A stretch of DNA of 37,009 nucleotides, taken from assembly GCA_017466065.1 (NCBI GenBank), contig JAFTUV010000020.1:1-37009 (forward strand). Direction: 5' to 3'. The stretch's first letter is position 1, and each line of letters opens with the position of its first letter. Below the pieces are notes generated by a model. It did not search any database. It saw only the letters and a list, made by a program, of their open reading frames with translations, and was not told where the DNA came from. Shown one piece after another: positions 1-9,005 of the stretch. Position numbers and translations under genes: made by a program. The DNA comes from Bacteroidaceae bacterium. GTDB taxonomy: Bacteria; Bacteroidota; Bacteroidia; Bacteroidales; Bacteroidaceae.

Positions 1-4
1 AAAG

Positions 5-88
5 ATGCAGCTTGCTGCTGCATACACGCTAACTTATCGCAAGGTAAGTTAATATTAAGTTAAATAGTTAAAGTCGGAAGCGTCCGAC
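5..88. other. Run of three small hairpins, possible structured RNA or 3' UTR
   Basis: Three inverted repeats follow one another. ATGCAGC (5-11) pairs with GCTGCAT (17-23). AACTTATC (31-38) pairs with GGTAAGTT (43-50) through one wobble and closes a GCAA tetraloop. GTCGGA (73-78) pairs with TCCGAC (83-88). A strong terminator hairpin follows at once. No open reading frame covers the stretch. It could be the 3' part of a small RNA, or the 3' UTR of a gene lying left of the window; I do not recognise a known RNA family. The strand is assumed plus because the T-rich tail of the terminator is on that strand. Confidence 0.4.
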
Positions 89-89
89 A

Positions 90-128
90 AAGAACAGCAT
101 CGTTGTGAAACGATGCTGTTCTTGTTTT
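90..128 (+). terminator. Rho-independent terminator
   Basis: A perfect 15-bp stem (90-104 with 109-123, loop GTGA) is followed by GTTTT. It ends whatever transcript enters from the left edge and insulates the blaI-type operon. Confidence 0.8.
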
Positions 129-174
129 AACCAACCACTGCAAACAGTTTCATTTCCACTTATTAAGATTTATT

Positions 175-239
175 AACTATAAAAATTAGTTTCTCAACTA
201 AAATTTATAGTTATTTGCACTCAACTAAAAATAATAGTT
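175..239. promoter_or_regulatory. Three tandem operators AACTA-N7-TAGTT
   Basis: The same 17-bp dyad, AACTA then seven A/T-rich bases then TAGTT, occurs at 175-191, 196-212 and 223-239. The third copy extends to CAACTA/TAGTTG and ends six bases before the ATG of the BlaI-type repressor. Start-to-start spacing is 21 and 27 bp, so the first two copies lie on nearly the same helix face. BlaI/MecI-family dimers bind short dyads upstream of their own genes, so autorepression is the natural reading. The exact promoter within the array is not clear. Confidence 0.75.
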
Positions 240-245
240 GAAAAT

Positions 246-608
246 ATGAATAAAGGATTGACAAAAAGAGAAGAAGAGATAATGAATATCTTTTGGACAA
301 GAGGCCCACTGTTCGTTAAGGAACTAATCCCATTCTTCGACGAGCCCAAGCCCCACATAAACACCCTATCGACCATTGTGCGCGGGCTCGAAGAGAAAGG
401 CTACATTGCCCACAAAGCATACGGCAACACCTATCAATACTATGCAGCAGTGAGCCAGAGCGAGCACGGGAAAAAGAGTCTGAAAGAAATAATAAGCCAA
501 TATTTCAAGAACTCCTATCTTGGCGCAGTATCGTCGCTTGTCGAGGAGGAGAAAATTTCTCTCGAAGAACTCACAGAACTTATAGAAAAGGTGAAAAACA
601 GAAAATAA
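246..608 (+). CDS. BlaI/MecI/CopY-family transcriptional repressor
   Basis: A 120-residue winged-helix repressor. The N-terminal DNA-binding domain (about 5-75) has the family pattern: TKREEEIMNIFW, then a stretch ending in NTLSTIVRGLEEKGYI, then a wing with YQYYA. The C-terminal helices (about 80-120) form the dimerisation arm that is cut in MecI/BlaI when the partner receptor is triggered. Length matches the family. The partner, an M56 receptor protease, starts nine bases downstream, so the two form a sensor-repressor operon. Three dyad operators directly upstream suggest autoregulation. Bacteroidetes members of this pair are widespread and mostly not linked to beta-lactamase; no beta-lactamase gene is nearby, so the signal and regulon are unknown. 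Confidence 0.93.
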   Translation: MNKGLTKREEEIMNIFWTRGPLFVKELIPFFDEPKPHINTLSTIVRGLEEKGYIAHKAYGNTYQYYAAVSQSEHGKKSLKEIISQYFKNSYLGAVSSLVEEEKISLEELTELIEKVKNRK

Positions 609-617
609 AACCCTGCA

Positions 618-2603
618 ATGGAAGCACTCCTTATTTATATAGCAAAATCGGCCGCGATGCTCACAGTGTTTGTGGCACTCTTTGTCGCGCTTATGCAGCA
701 GGAAACATTCCACAAGCTCAATCGCTTCACCCTGCTCGCAGCAGTAGCCCTTTCACTCGCCCTGCCTCTTGTGAACATAGGGATAGAGACGCCCCTTACA
801 CAACTTTTTGCCGACAGAACAACGGAAACGACCGTCACTATCGTCGATTTTAAGGAGACGGCAACCATCGACCTTGCACAAGCAACACCCGTTGCAGTGG
901 AAAGCCCGACAGAGTGGGCCGACATTATATTTGCAATATACATAACCGGAGCAATATTGTTGCTCGCCCGCCTAATGTTTATGTATGCAGGGCTTGCAAG
1001 AATTATAAGGAGAGCCACCCCCGCCGACACACAGCAATACACCGACAAGAATATACGTTTGCGAGTGACAGGCGACACAGAAACAAAGCCGTTCAGCTGG
1101 TTCTGTTGGGTAGTGATAAACAGCGAGGACCTGCGAGAGAGCGGCCGCGAAATTATCACTCACGAAACTGCACACGCACGCTCGTTCCACTCTATCGACA
1201 TAATCATTATAGACCTTCTCATACTATTGCAGTGGTTCAACCCTATGGCGTGGTTCACCAAATACTGCATAAAGAACATACACGAATTTGAGGCCGACGA
1301 AGCTGTGATAAACAGCGGAACCGATGTTGGGAAATACCAGAGAATGATAATAAAAAAAGCCGTTGGCGCAAGGCTCTACTCTATTGCCAACAGCTTTAAT
1401 CACAGTTCAACCATAAAACGTATCACTATGATGTGTAAGAAAAAATCGAATTTGTGGAGATGTACAAAAGCATTGTACCTGCTCCCTGCGGCAACCATTG
1501 CCGCACTGCTCTTCTCGCAGCCCGAGAGTGTAAACGCCATCGAGCAACCGAGCGATGGCAAAGTTAGTGAATTTGTTGCAAACAACCAAAAGGCTATGCC
1601 CACTATCGCACCAAGCGACAGCACGGCAAAGAAACGAGAGGTTGCAGCCATAGGCGAGGTAAAGAGAAAGGAGCCGAACGACACAGCGTGGATTTATCAG
1701 GTGGTGGAGGAGATGCCCCAATTCCCCGGGGGTGAGAGCGGAATGATGAAATTCCTGCAAAGCAGCATCAAATATCCGCAAGAGGCACGCGACGCAAATG
1801 CTCAGGGAAGAAGCATCGTTACTTTTGTGGTGAGCAACAAAGGGGAGATAAAAGATGCCCGTATAATGAAAAGCAGCGGTAACGAAGCACTCGACAAGGA
1901 GGCGGTGCGCGTGGTAGAAAGTATGCCCCGATGGACTGCCGGCAAGCAAGGCGGCAAAGCGGTAGCAGTGCAATATACAATGCCGATAATGTTTAAATTG
2001 ACATCTGAGAAAAACGATAAACAGCCATCGACAAATGAATCGCCCCTGCTTGTAATCGACGGCGCAATATACGAAGGCAACGCGAACATTCTCAACAGCA
2101 TAAAAGAGGAAAATATCGAGAGCATCAAAGTGTTAGAAACGGAGGCTGCCACAAAGTTATATGGCGAGAAAGGAAACTATGGTGCCATTCTCATTGAGTT
2201 GAAAAAGAGCACACAATCCAAGAGCACCCCACTCCTTTATATGAGAGGAGAGCCGCAGGAGTACCAATTCAATGTAGGGATTGCGCAGGAGAAGGCCGTG
2301 GAAGAGAGCAACATCACGCCGGCCGAATTCATAGGCGATACCCGCGACCTTCAATTAGGTAATTCAAAAGCAGTTCTCGAAAGTAACCTCAAAGAGGGGC
2401 GCGTCACGCTCGAATTCAATGTAGAGAGCGATGGCAGCATCACATTTGCAAAAGTAAAGCAAAGTTCGGGAAATAATTTCATCGACTCCGAGGCTCTTTG
2501 TATGCTATACAACACACAAAAAAAATGGAGCCCTGCTAAGAAGGATGGCGAGCCTGTGCGTACAAGACCCACGCTGACACTTACATTTTCGAAACATAAA
2601 TAA
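618..2603 (+). CDS. BlaR1-like M56 metalloprotease receptor with TonB and plug modules
   Basis: A 661-residue membrane sensor-protease, the expected partner of the upstream repressor. N-terminal membrane segments lie at about 5-25, 38-55 and 100-125. KPFSWF (157-162) precedes the zinc site HETAH (182-186), and the third ligand is probably in HEFEADE (222-228). Another membrane segment (about 286-302) ends the protease part. The outer part has three modules: a TonB C-terminal-like domain (about 376-462, with PQFPGG, YPQEAR and G.V.V.F), a stretch resembling the plug of SusC-type receptors (about 475-530, PLLVIDG, IESIKVLE, LYGEKGNYGAILI), and a second TonB-C-like domain (about 580-658). Known BlaR1 signals by cleaving its repressor. 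The ligand here is unknown, and the periplasmic modules replace the penicillin-binding domain. Confidence 0.9.
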   Translation: MEALLIYIAKSAAMLTVFVALFVALMQQETFHKLNRFTLLAAVALSLALPLVNIGIETPLTQLFADRTTETTVTIVDFKETATIDLAQATPVAVESPTEWADIIFAIYITGAILLLARLMFMYAGLARIIRRATPADTQQYTDKNIRLRVTGDTETKPFSWFCWVVINSEDLRESGREIITHETAHARSFHSIDIIIIDLLILLQWFNPMAWFTKYCIKNIHEFEADEAVINSGTDVGKYQRMIIKKAVGARLYSIANSFNHSSTIKRITMMCKKKSNLWRCTKALYLLPAATIAALLFSQPESVNAIEQPSDGKVSEFVANNQKAMPTIAPSDSTAKKREVAAIGEVKRKEPNDTAWIYQVVEEMPQFPGGESGMMKFLQSSIKYPQEARDANAQGRSIVTFVVSNKGEIKDARIMKSSGNEALDKEAVRVVESMPRWTAGKQGGKAVAVQYTMPIMFKLTSEKNDKQPSTNESPLLVIDGAIYEGNANILNSIKEENIESIKVLETEAATKLYGEKGNYGAILIELKKSTQSKSTPLLYMRGEPQEYQFNVGIAQEKAVEESNITPAEFIGDTRDLQLGNSKAVLESNLKEGRVTLEFNVESDGSITFAKVKQSSGNNFIDSEALCMLYNTQKKWSPAKKDGEPVRTRPTLTLTFSKHK

Positions 2604-2635
2604 GAAGAACAGGCACTTGCCTGTTCTTCTTATTT
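2598..2635. terminator. Bidirectional terminator between convergent genes
   Basis: A perfect 17-bp stem (2598-2614 with 2619-2635, loop ACTT) has A/T-rich outer ends on both sides. It contains the TAA stop codons of both the M56 receptor (2601-2603) and rarA (2630-2632 on the other strand), so one palindrome ends both convergent transcripts. Confidence 0.85.
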
Positions 2636-3913
2636 GGAAAATTCCCTATCCTCCCCCCAGCAGAAATTCATCCACGCCTTGGTCTTTTGCTCGGCAGGGT
2701 TATCCTGCGGTCGCCAGAAAGAGAAAGCACGCCCATCGTCGGGCAGAAACTGCTGTTTCACAAAGTGTTGGGGGTAATCGTGTGAATATTTATACCCATC
2801 GGCATAACCAAGCTGTTTCATAAGTGCAGTGGGAGCATTGCGCAGATGAAGCGGCACAGGCAGATTGCCCGTTTCGCGCACCTTTTCGAGCGCGCAGTTT
2901 ATTCCCATATAGGCCGAATTGCTCTTGGGTGAAGTAGCAAGATAAACGGTCGCCTCGGCAAGAGGAATACGCCCCTCGGGCCAGCCTATCTTCATAACCG
3001 CATCGAAGGCGGCATTGGCAAGCAGCAGAGCATTAGGGTTGGCAAGGCCAATATCCTCGGAGGCCGAGATTATGAGGCGGCGGGCTATAAATTCGGGAGC
3101 CTCGCCACCCTCTATCATACGGGCGAGCCAATAGAGGGCCGCATCGGGGTCGCTGCCGCGAATCGATTTTATGAAGGCCGAAATTATGTCGTAGTGCATT
3201 TCACCATCCTTGTCGTAGGCAAGGGGGCTTTGTTGCAGACACTGCACCACCTTTTCGTCGGTAACAACGACGGGAGAGGCTGAATCGGCCTCCACCACAA
3301 GTTCCAATATATTGAGCAACTTGCGTGCATCGCCACCGCTGTAACGCAATAGAGCGTCACTCTCCTGCAAACGCACTCCGCGCTCTTTCAATGCCTTGTC
3401 GGTGATTATTGCATAGTTGAGCAACTGCATTAAATCCTCCTTTTCGAGCGATTTAAGCACATAGAGCTGACAACGGGAGAGCAAAGGGCGTATAACCTCG
3501 AACGAAGGGTTCTCGGTGGTTGCACCTATGAGAGTTACAACGCCTGTTTCCACAGCACTCAAAAGGGAATCCTGCTGCGACTTATTGAAACGATGTATCT
3601 CGTCGATAAAAAGAATGGCACCTCCATTGCCCGAGAAAAGCGATGAGTTTTTTGCCTTGTCGATAACCTCGCGCACCTCCTTCACACCCGACGACACTGC
3701 GTTAAGGGTGTAGAAGGGGCGGTTGAGTTTATGGGCTATAATTTTGGCTATGGTTGTTTTTCCCGTGCCGGGAGGACCCCACATTATGAACGAGAGGATG
3801 CGCTCCGAATCAATCATACGGCGCAACACAGCCCCCTCGCCAACGAGGTGCTGCTGCCCCACATAATTCTCGAACGAGGTTGGGCGCAAACGTTCAGCAA
3901 GTGGTTGTGCCAT
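2630..3913 (-). CDS. rarA: Replication-associated recombination protein A (AAA+ ATPase)
   Basis: A 427-residue clamp-loader-like AAA+ ATPase of the RarA/MgsA/WRNIP1 family, which acts at stalled replication forks. It starts with the family opening PLAERLRPTSFENYVGQ. Walker A is GPPGTGKT (46-53), Walker B with ILFIDEIHRFNKSQQD is at about 100-115, and the sensor-1 region LIGATTENPSF is at about 128-138. The C-terminal half holds the family's tetramerisation region (ISASEDIGLANP, YLATSPKSN). Length is normal. It starts 14 bases after the fhs stop on the same strand, so the two are probably cotranscribed; no functional link is obvious. Confidence 0.95.
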   Translation of the reverse strand: MAQPLAERLRPTSFENYVGQQHLVGEGAVLRRMIDSERILSFIMWGPPGTGKTTIAKIIAHKLNRPFYTLNAVSSGVKEVREVIDKAKNSSLFSGNGGAILFIDEIHRFNKSQQDSLLSAVETGVVTLIGATTENPSFEVIRPLLSRCQLYVLKSLEKEDLMQLLNYAIITDKALKERGVRLQESDALLRYSGGDARKLLNILELVVEADSASPVVVTDEKVVQCLQQSPLAYDKDGEMHYDIISAFIKSIRGSDPDAALYWLARMIEGGEAPEFIARRLIISASEDIGLANPNALLLANAAFDAVMKIGWPEGRIPLAEATVYLATSPKSNSAYMGINCALEKVRETGNLPVPLHLRNAPTALMKQLGYADGYKYSHDYPQHFVKQQFLPDDGRAFSFWRPQDNPAEQKTKAWMNFCWGEDREFSK

Positions 3914-3927
3914 AGCTTTTTGTTTTC

Positions 3928-5589
3928 TTAGCTTAAACCTACAATTTCGCCGTTGATGTAGTCTATGTGGTTGGCTTGCGGGTCTTTGGGCAAGCCGGGC
4001 ATGCGGATAATGTCACCGGCAATGGCAACAATCATTTCGGCACCGGCGTTGAGCACCACATCGCGTATCTGCAAGTTGAAGCCCTTAACTGCGCCATACT
4101 GCTTCGCATCGGCACTGAACGAGAATTGTGTTTTTGCGATGCAGACGGGGAACGACGACATTCCGAGTTTCTCGGCAAGTTTTATGCGGTCCATAGCCGG
4201 CTTTGCGAATGTAACCGACGCAGCACCATAGATATTCTTTGCCACCTTCTCGATTTTTGTCGCGATGCTATCCTCGTCGCTGTATGTAAATTCGAGTTTC
4301 TTCGAGGGATTGTTGGCAATAGTATCAACCACAATCTGTGCCATTTCCACGGCACCCTCGCCACCCTGTGCGAATGCATTGTTTATTACAAAGGGAAGGC
4401 CGAGCTCCTGCTCCACGTGAGCACGCAAGAGGGCCATTTCCTCGTCGGTGTCGGTTGCGAAGCGGTTGAACACAACAATTACCGACTGGCCGAACGATTG
4501 CAGATTGGCAACGTGACGGTCGAGATTGGCAAGACCGTTGCGCAATCCCTCCATATCCGGCTCTTTAATTTTGTCGAGCTCCACGCCACCGTGCATCTTC
4601 AAGCCCTGTGCGGTAGCCACAATAACGGTAGCATCGGGCTGCAAGCCACTCTTGCGACACAGGATATTGTAGAATTTCTCGGCTCCAAGGTCGGCTCCGA
4701 AGCCTGCCTCGGTAATTGTATATTCACTGTGGGCAAGTGCCATCTTTGTGGCAAGCTGCGAGTTACAGCCGTGAGCGATATTTGCGAACGGACCACCGTG
4801 AACCACCGCAGGGGTATTCTCGGTTGTCTGCACAAGGTTGGGCTGAATAGCATCCTTCAACAGCACCATAATGGAGCCGGCAATGCCAAGTTCCTTCACG
4901 GTGAAGGGAGCACCGTCGTAGGTGTAACCCAAAAGGATATTTTCGATGCGGCGACGAAGGTCATTCTCGTCGGAAGCAAGGCAGAGAATTGCCATAAGCT
5001 CCGATGCGGGAGTAATATCGAAGCCAGCCTGCTCCACAAGCCCGTTGGTTGCAGGGCCGACGCCTGTAATTATCGAGCGCAGTGAGCGGTCGTTCACATC
5101 GAGCACGCGACGCCAGAGAATCTCTTTAAGGCCAAAGCCCTCTTTTGCGTGCTGATAAAGGTAATTGTCGAGCAGTGCCGCAATCATATTGTGGGCCGAT
5201 GTTATTGCGTGGAAGTCGCCTGTGAAGTGAAGATTGATTTTCTCCATAGGAAGCACCTGTGCATAACCGCCACCGGCAGCACCGCCCTTCATTCCGAAGC
5301 AGGGACCGAGTGAAGGTTCACGCAGAGCCACCACAGCCTTCTTGCCTATTTTATTAAGACCAAGCGCAAGACCTATCGACACGGTAGTCTTTCCAATACC
5401 CGCACGGGTAGCGGTGATGGCAGTAACCAAGATGAGCTTGCCCTTCTGCTCGCCAATGAGATTCAAGGGAAGTTTCGCAATATACTTGCCATAATGTTCA
5501 AGATCGTCGGCAGCAATACCCATTTTGGCAGCCACATTCTCAATACGTTGCAGCTCGGTTTCGTGAGCTATTTCAATATCACTTTTCAT
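3928..5589 (-). CDS. fhs: Formate-tetrahydrofolate ligase
   Basis: A 553-residue enzyme that makes 10-formyl-tetrahydrofolate from formate, THF and ATP in one-carbon metabolism, in the cytosol. The signature block runs from about residue 55 to 150: the P-loop AGIGKTT (63-69), then [26 protein letters not shown], and [11 protein letters not shown] with SAHNM. Full length and start are normal. The P-loop has Ile where many clostridial enzymes have Glu (AGEGKTT); Lys and both Thr are kept, so activity is expected. It is the first gene of a two-gene unit with rarA. Confidence 0.96.
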   Translation of the reverse strand: MKSDIEIAHETELQRIENVAAKMGIAADDLEHYGKYIAKLPLNLIGEQKGKLILVTAITATRAGIGKTTVSIGLALGLNKIGKKAVVALREPSLGPCFGMKGGAAGGGYAQVLPMEKINLHFTGDFHAITSAHNMIAALLDNYLYQHAKEGFGLKEILWRRVLDVNDRSLRSIITGVGPATNGLVEQAGFDITPASELMAILCLASDENDLRRRIENILLGYTYDGAPFTVKELGIAGSIMVLLKDAIQPNLVQTTENTPAVVHGGPFANIAHGCNSQLATKMALAHSEYTITEAGFGADLGAEKFYNILCRKSGLQPDATVIVATAQGLKMHGGVELDKIKEPDMEGLRNGLANLDRHVANLQSFGQSVIVVFNRFATDTDEEMALLRAHVEQELGLPFVINNAFAQGGEGAVEMAQIVVDTIANNPSKKLEFTYSDEDSIATKIEKVAKNIYGAASVTFAKPAMDRIKLAEKLGMSSFPVCIAKTQFSFSADAKQYGAVKGFNLQIRDVVLNAGAEMIVAIAGDIIRMPGLPKDPQANHIDYINGEIVGLS

Positions 5590-5628
5590 AGTTATGTAAT
5601 TTGTATTATTTATGCGAGTAATAAAGTG

Positions 5629-5636
5629 CGAAGATA
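5629..5636 (-). promoter_or_regulatory. Candidate promoter -7 box for fhs-rarA
   Basis: On the minus strand the sequence reads TATCTTCG, one base from the Bacteroidetes TAnnTTTG box, about 40 bases before the fhs ATG. A TTTG at the usual -33 distance was not found, so the call is tentative. The rest of the 249-base gap to glnS holds only the glnS promoter and A/T-rich sequence. Confidence 0.45.
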
Positions 5637-5762
5637 GCGATTAAAGTTCAAAAGCCATTTCATTTTCCACTGTTTTTTTATTCCGCACGGCCAAAAGTAG
5701 CATTTCACACATTTTTAGCAATTAAAACCGCCGGCAATGAGCAATATCTCCTTTTTTTATTC

Positions 5763-5770
5763 TATTTTTG
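5763..5770 (+). promoter_or_regulatory. Candidate promoter -7 box for glnS
   Basis: TATTTTTG matches TAnnTTTG exactly, 68 bases before the glnS ATG. No clear -33 TTTG is visible. It would also serve the downstream TPR gene. Confidence 0.5.
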
Positions 5771-5838
5771 CAAGTTGTTAACGATTATGGCAAAATGTAG
5801 CCTTTTTAACGGAAAAACAAATAAAAAACAAATATACG

Positions 5839-7581
5839 ATGACCGAAATTAACGAAACTGAAAAGAACGATAAAAAAAGCGTCAGTTTTATCGAGCAAGC
5901 AATCATAAACGACCTTGCCGAGGGTAAGAACGGAGGTAAAGTGCAGACACGTTTCCCGCCCGAGCCCAACGGCTATCTGCACATTGGGCACGCAAAAGCC
6001 ATCTGTATGGACTTTGGAATGGCCGAGAAATACAACGGCATCTGCAACCTGCGTTTCGACGACACAAACCCCACGAAAGAGGATGTAGAATATGTCGATG
6101 CGATTATGGAGGATATAAAGTGGCTGGGCTTCGAGTGGGCCAACGTATATTACGCATCGGACTACTTCCAGCAACTGTGGGACTTTGCCGTGCGACTCAT
6201 AAAAGAGGGCAAGGCATACATCGACGAGCAGAGTGCCGAGCAGATTGCCGCACAGAAAGGCACCCCCACACAGCCCGGAACAGAAAGCCCCTACCGCAAC
6301 CGCCCCATCGAAGAGAGCCTCGCCCTCTTCGAGAAGATGAACACCGGAGAGATTGAGGAGGGGAAAATGGTGCTGCGTGCCAAGATAGATATGGCAAGCT
6401 CCAATATGCACTTCCGCGACCCCATCATCTACCGCGTGGTAAAGAGTGCGCACCACCGCACAGGCACCACTTGGAAGGCCTACCCGATGTACGACTTTGC
6501 ACACGGGCAGAGCGACTATCTGGAAGGTGTCACACACTCACTGTGTACACTCGAATTTGTGCCCCACCGCCCATTGTACGACCTTTTTGTCGATTGGATA
6601 AAGGAGGAAAAAGACCTCGACGACAACCGCCCCCGCCAATATGAGTTCAACAAACTGAACCTGAACTACACCCTTATGAGCAAACGCAACCTGCTCATTC
6701 TGGTGAAAGAGGGCCTTGTAAACGGCTGGGACGACCCCCGTATGCCCACCATCTGCGGATTCCGCCGTCGCGGATACTCGCCCGAATCGATACGCAACTT
6801 CGTTGACAAGATAGGTTACACAACATACGACGCGCTCAACGACTTTGCCCTGCTCGAAAGTGCTGTGCGCGAGGACCTTAACTCACGCGCCACACGTGTA
6901 TCGGCAGTAATAAACCCTGTGAAACTCACCATAACCAACTACCCCGAAGGCAAGGTTGAGGAGCTCACCGCAATAAACAACCCCGAAAAGCCCGAGGATG
7001 GCACACACACCATAGAGTTCAGCCGCGAGTTGTGGATTGAGCGCGACGACTTTATGGAGGATGCCCCCAAAAACTACTTCCGCTTGACGCAAGGTCGCGA
7101 AGTGCGTCTCAAAAATGCCTACATAGTTCTGTGCACAGGTTGCATAAAGGACGAGGAGGGCAACGTTACCGAGGTTCTGTGCGAATATATCCCCGACACA
7201 AAGACCGGCGAGAAGGATGCCAACCGCAAGGTAAAGAGCACAATACACTGGGTGAGCCGCAACCACTGCGTGAAAGCCGAGGTGCGCCTCTACGACCGCT
7301 TGTGGAAAGCCGAGAACCCACGCGACGAAATGGCCGCAATAAGAGAAGAGAAAGGTTGCGACGCTCTCGAAGCTATGAAGGAGATGATAAACCCCAACTC
7401 TTTGGAGGTGCGCAAGGAGTGCTATGTGGAGAAATTCCTCGCCACACAAAAACCGCTCAGCTATCTGCAATTCCAGCGAATAGGTTACTTCAACATTGAC
7501 CCCGACTCAACGCCCGAAAAACTTATCTTCAACCGCACAGTATCGTTAAAGGACACTTGGAACAAGATAAAAGGCAAATAA
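5839..7581 (+). CDS. glnS: Glutaminyl-tRNA synthetase
   Basis: A 580-residue class I synthetase that charges tRNA-Gln directly, so this organism need not rely only on the amidotransferase route. The catalytic domain has PPEPNGYLHIGHAKA with HIGH at 48-51, LRFDDTNP at about 70-78, and the KMSKS-like loop MSKR at 280-283. GlnRS-specific stretches such as GWDDPRMPTICGFRRRGY follow. The C-terminal anticodon-binding beta barrels (about 350-560) contain EFSRELWIERDDF and LQFQRIGYF. Length is normal for bacterial GlnRS. The N-terminal extension of about 35 residues before VQTRFPPEPNG is modest. Confidence 0.97.
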   Translation: MTEINETEKNDKKSVSFIEQAIINDLAEGKNGGKVQTRFPPEPNGYLHIGHAKAICMDFGMAEKYNGICNLRFDDTNPTKEDVEYVDAIMEDIKWLGFEWANVYYASDYFQQLWDFAVRLIKEGKAYIDEQSAEQIAAQKGTPTQPGTESPYRNRPIEESLALFEKMNTGEIEEGKMVLRAKIDMASSNMHFRDPIIYRVVKSAHHRTGTTWKAYPMYDFAHGQSDYLEGVTHSLCTLEFVPHRPLYDLFVDWIKEEKDLDDNRPRQYEFNKLNLNYTLMSKRNLLILVKEGLVNGWDDPRMPTICGFRRRGYSPESIRNFVDKIGYTTYDALNDFALLESAVREDLNSRATRVSAVINPVKLTITNYPEGKVEELTAINNPEKPEDGTHTIEFSRELWIERDDFMEDAPKNYFRLTQGREVRLKNAYIVLCTGCIKDEEGNVTEVLCEYIPDTKTGEKDANRKVKSTIHWVSRNHCVKAEVRLYDRLWKAENPRDEMAAIREEKGCDALEAMKEMINPNSLEVRKECYVEKFLATQKPLSYLQFQRIGYFNIDPDSTPEKLIFNRTVSLKDTWNKIKGK

Positions 7582-7601
7582 AGAAACTGTTTTAATTCCT
7601 A

Positions 7602-9005
7602 ATGGATAATAAAAGCTATTTCGACTCGACCGAATTTCGAGAAATACTTAAAAAGTATGAGCAGACAAGAGAAAAGCAAGTCTGCTCATACTTTGAAATA
7701 GAGGACCTGCTCGACATTCTTGTCTATTACCTCTTTCAAGACTCTGTCGAGGCAGCCGAAGAGGTGCTTGCACACGCAATCACGCTACACCCGACGGCCC
7801 CGGAGCTCACAAAGATGGAGGTGAAGATTCTGCTTGCCAAGAACGAGCCCGAAAAAGCACTCATAATACTCGGCAGCAAGGGCTTCCCCGACGACGACGA
7901 CAGCATCCTGTTGCAAGCACAAGTGTTCATTGCCCTTAAAGACTACCGCGAGGCACGAGATATTGCATTAGATATACTCAACAAGAAACAGGCAAACAAA
8001 GAGATTATCTGCGAGGCACTCGAAATTCTGCTCGACGGCGGATACGCCCAAGAGGCACTCGAAATAACCAACAGCGGCTTGGCAAGATATCACAAGCATC
8101 CGAGCCTGCTCGAAATAAAGGCCGAATGTCTTATAGAGTTGCAAGACACCAACGGCGCAATAAGCATTTATAACGAACTGCTCGACAGCGACCCCTACTC
8201 CACATTCTATTGGGAACAGCTGGCCCACATATACTATCTGACAAACAGATACGGGAAGGCTCTCGAATGTTACGAATATGAACTTGCAATAAACGACGAG
8301 ATTGACTACGCTCGTATGATGCAGGGCTACTGCTACTATTTTATGCGCGACTACGAAAAGGCCTTTGCGATTTTCAACAATCTTGTCGAGAAATACCGGC
8401 AGTCGGTAATGCCGCTTTTCTACAAGGCAATGTGCCTGTGGCACCTCAACGAGGAGGATGAAGCCCTTAAAACATTCAGAGATATTGCAAAAACGAGCGA
8501 GGACGGAAGCATAGAAGCAATGGTTGCGCTGGTGAACTGCGCAATAATACTTTCGCGCCGTGGAGATACAGACAGTGCATCGAGGCCTATGTCGTTTGCC
8601 CTGTTCCTGCACCCATCGAACTTGAAGCAGCTACTTGTGAGCGACGAGGAGCTCTACACCTTGCGCGACAAAGAGAACCTCACATTCAAAGAGATGAATG
8701 TGATAGACATCAAAGAGTGGAGCGAAGATGAGAGCCTGTTCGCACTCGCAATGCATCTTATCGAATATCAGCACTATGAGATTGCCTGCCGCACACTCTT
8801 CTACATAAAGGAGACAAGCGCCGAGAATGCCGATATTGACGCCTGCATTGCCTACGCAATGTACAACACAGGCAGGGAGGATGAAATTAGAGAGTATGTG
8901 GAAACGGCATTGGCCGGAAAATCGAACCTCCTGTTCGACCTCTTCGGGCTGATATATGATGCACAAGACACCGCCGACACTTTCCTTAACAAGATAGCAG
9001 AATAG
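7602..9005 (+). CDS. Tetratricopeptide-repeat protein
   Basis: A 467-residue helical-repeat protein with no signal peptide or membrane segment, so probably cytosolic. TPR-like units are visible across most of the chain, for example ALIILGSKGFPDDDDSIL, QALEITNSGLARYHKHPSL, AISIYNELLDSDPY and YGKALECYEYELAINDE. The protein is acidic. TPR proteins of this sort usually act as scaffolds; no enzyme motif is present and no specific role can be given. It starts 20 bases after glnS, so it is likely cotranscribed with it, and it ends in a strong hairpin that includes its own stop codon. Confidence 0.85.
   Translation: MDNKSYFDSTEFREILKKYEQTREKQVCSYFEIEDLLDILVYYLFQDSVEAAEEVLAHAITLHPTAPELTKMEVKILLAKNEPEKALIILGSKGFPDDDDSILLQAQVFIALKDYREARDIALDILNKKQANKEIICEALEILLDGGYAQEALEITNSGLARYHKHPSLLEIKAECLIELQDTNGAISIYNELLDSDPYSTFYWEQLAHIYYLTNRYGKALECYEYELAINDEIDYARMMQGYCYYFMRDYEKAFAIFNNLVEKYRQSVMPLFYKAMCLWHLNEEDEALKTFRDIAKTSEDGSIEAMVALVNCAIILSRRGDTDSASRPMSFALFLHPSNLKQLLVSDEELYTLRDKENLTFKEMNVIDIKEWSEDESLFALAMHLIEYQHYEIACRTLFYIKETSAENADIDACIAYAMYNTGREDEIREYVETALAGKSNLLFDLFGLIYDAQDTADTFLNKIAE

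Noticed and set aside
246..2603. Beta-lactam resistance operon
   Set aside because: The repressor-protease pair resembles BlaI-BlaR1, but the penicillin-binding domain is missing and no beta-lactamase or PBP2a gene is adjacent.
3967..5085. Long open frame antisense to fhs (372 codons)
   Set aside because: It lies wholly opposite an intact fhs, is rich in His and Cys without any domain pattern, and has no promoter or ribosome site. It is a codon-bias shadow.
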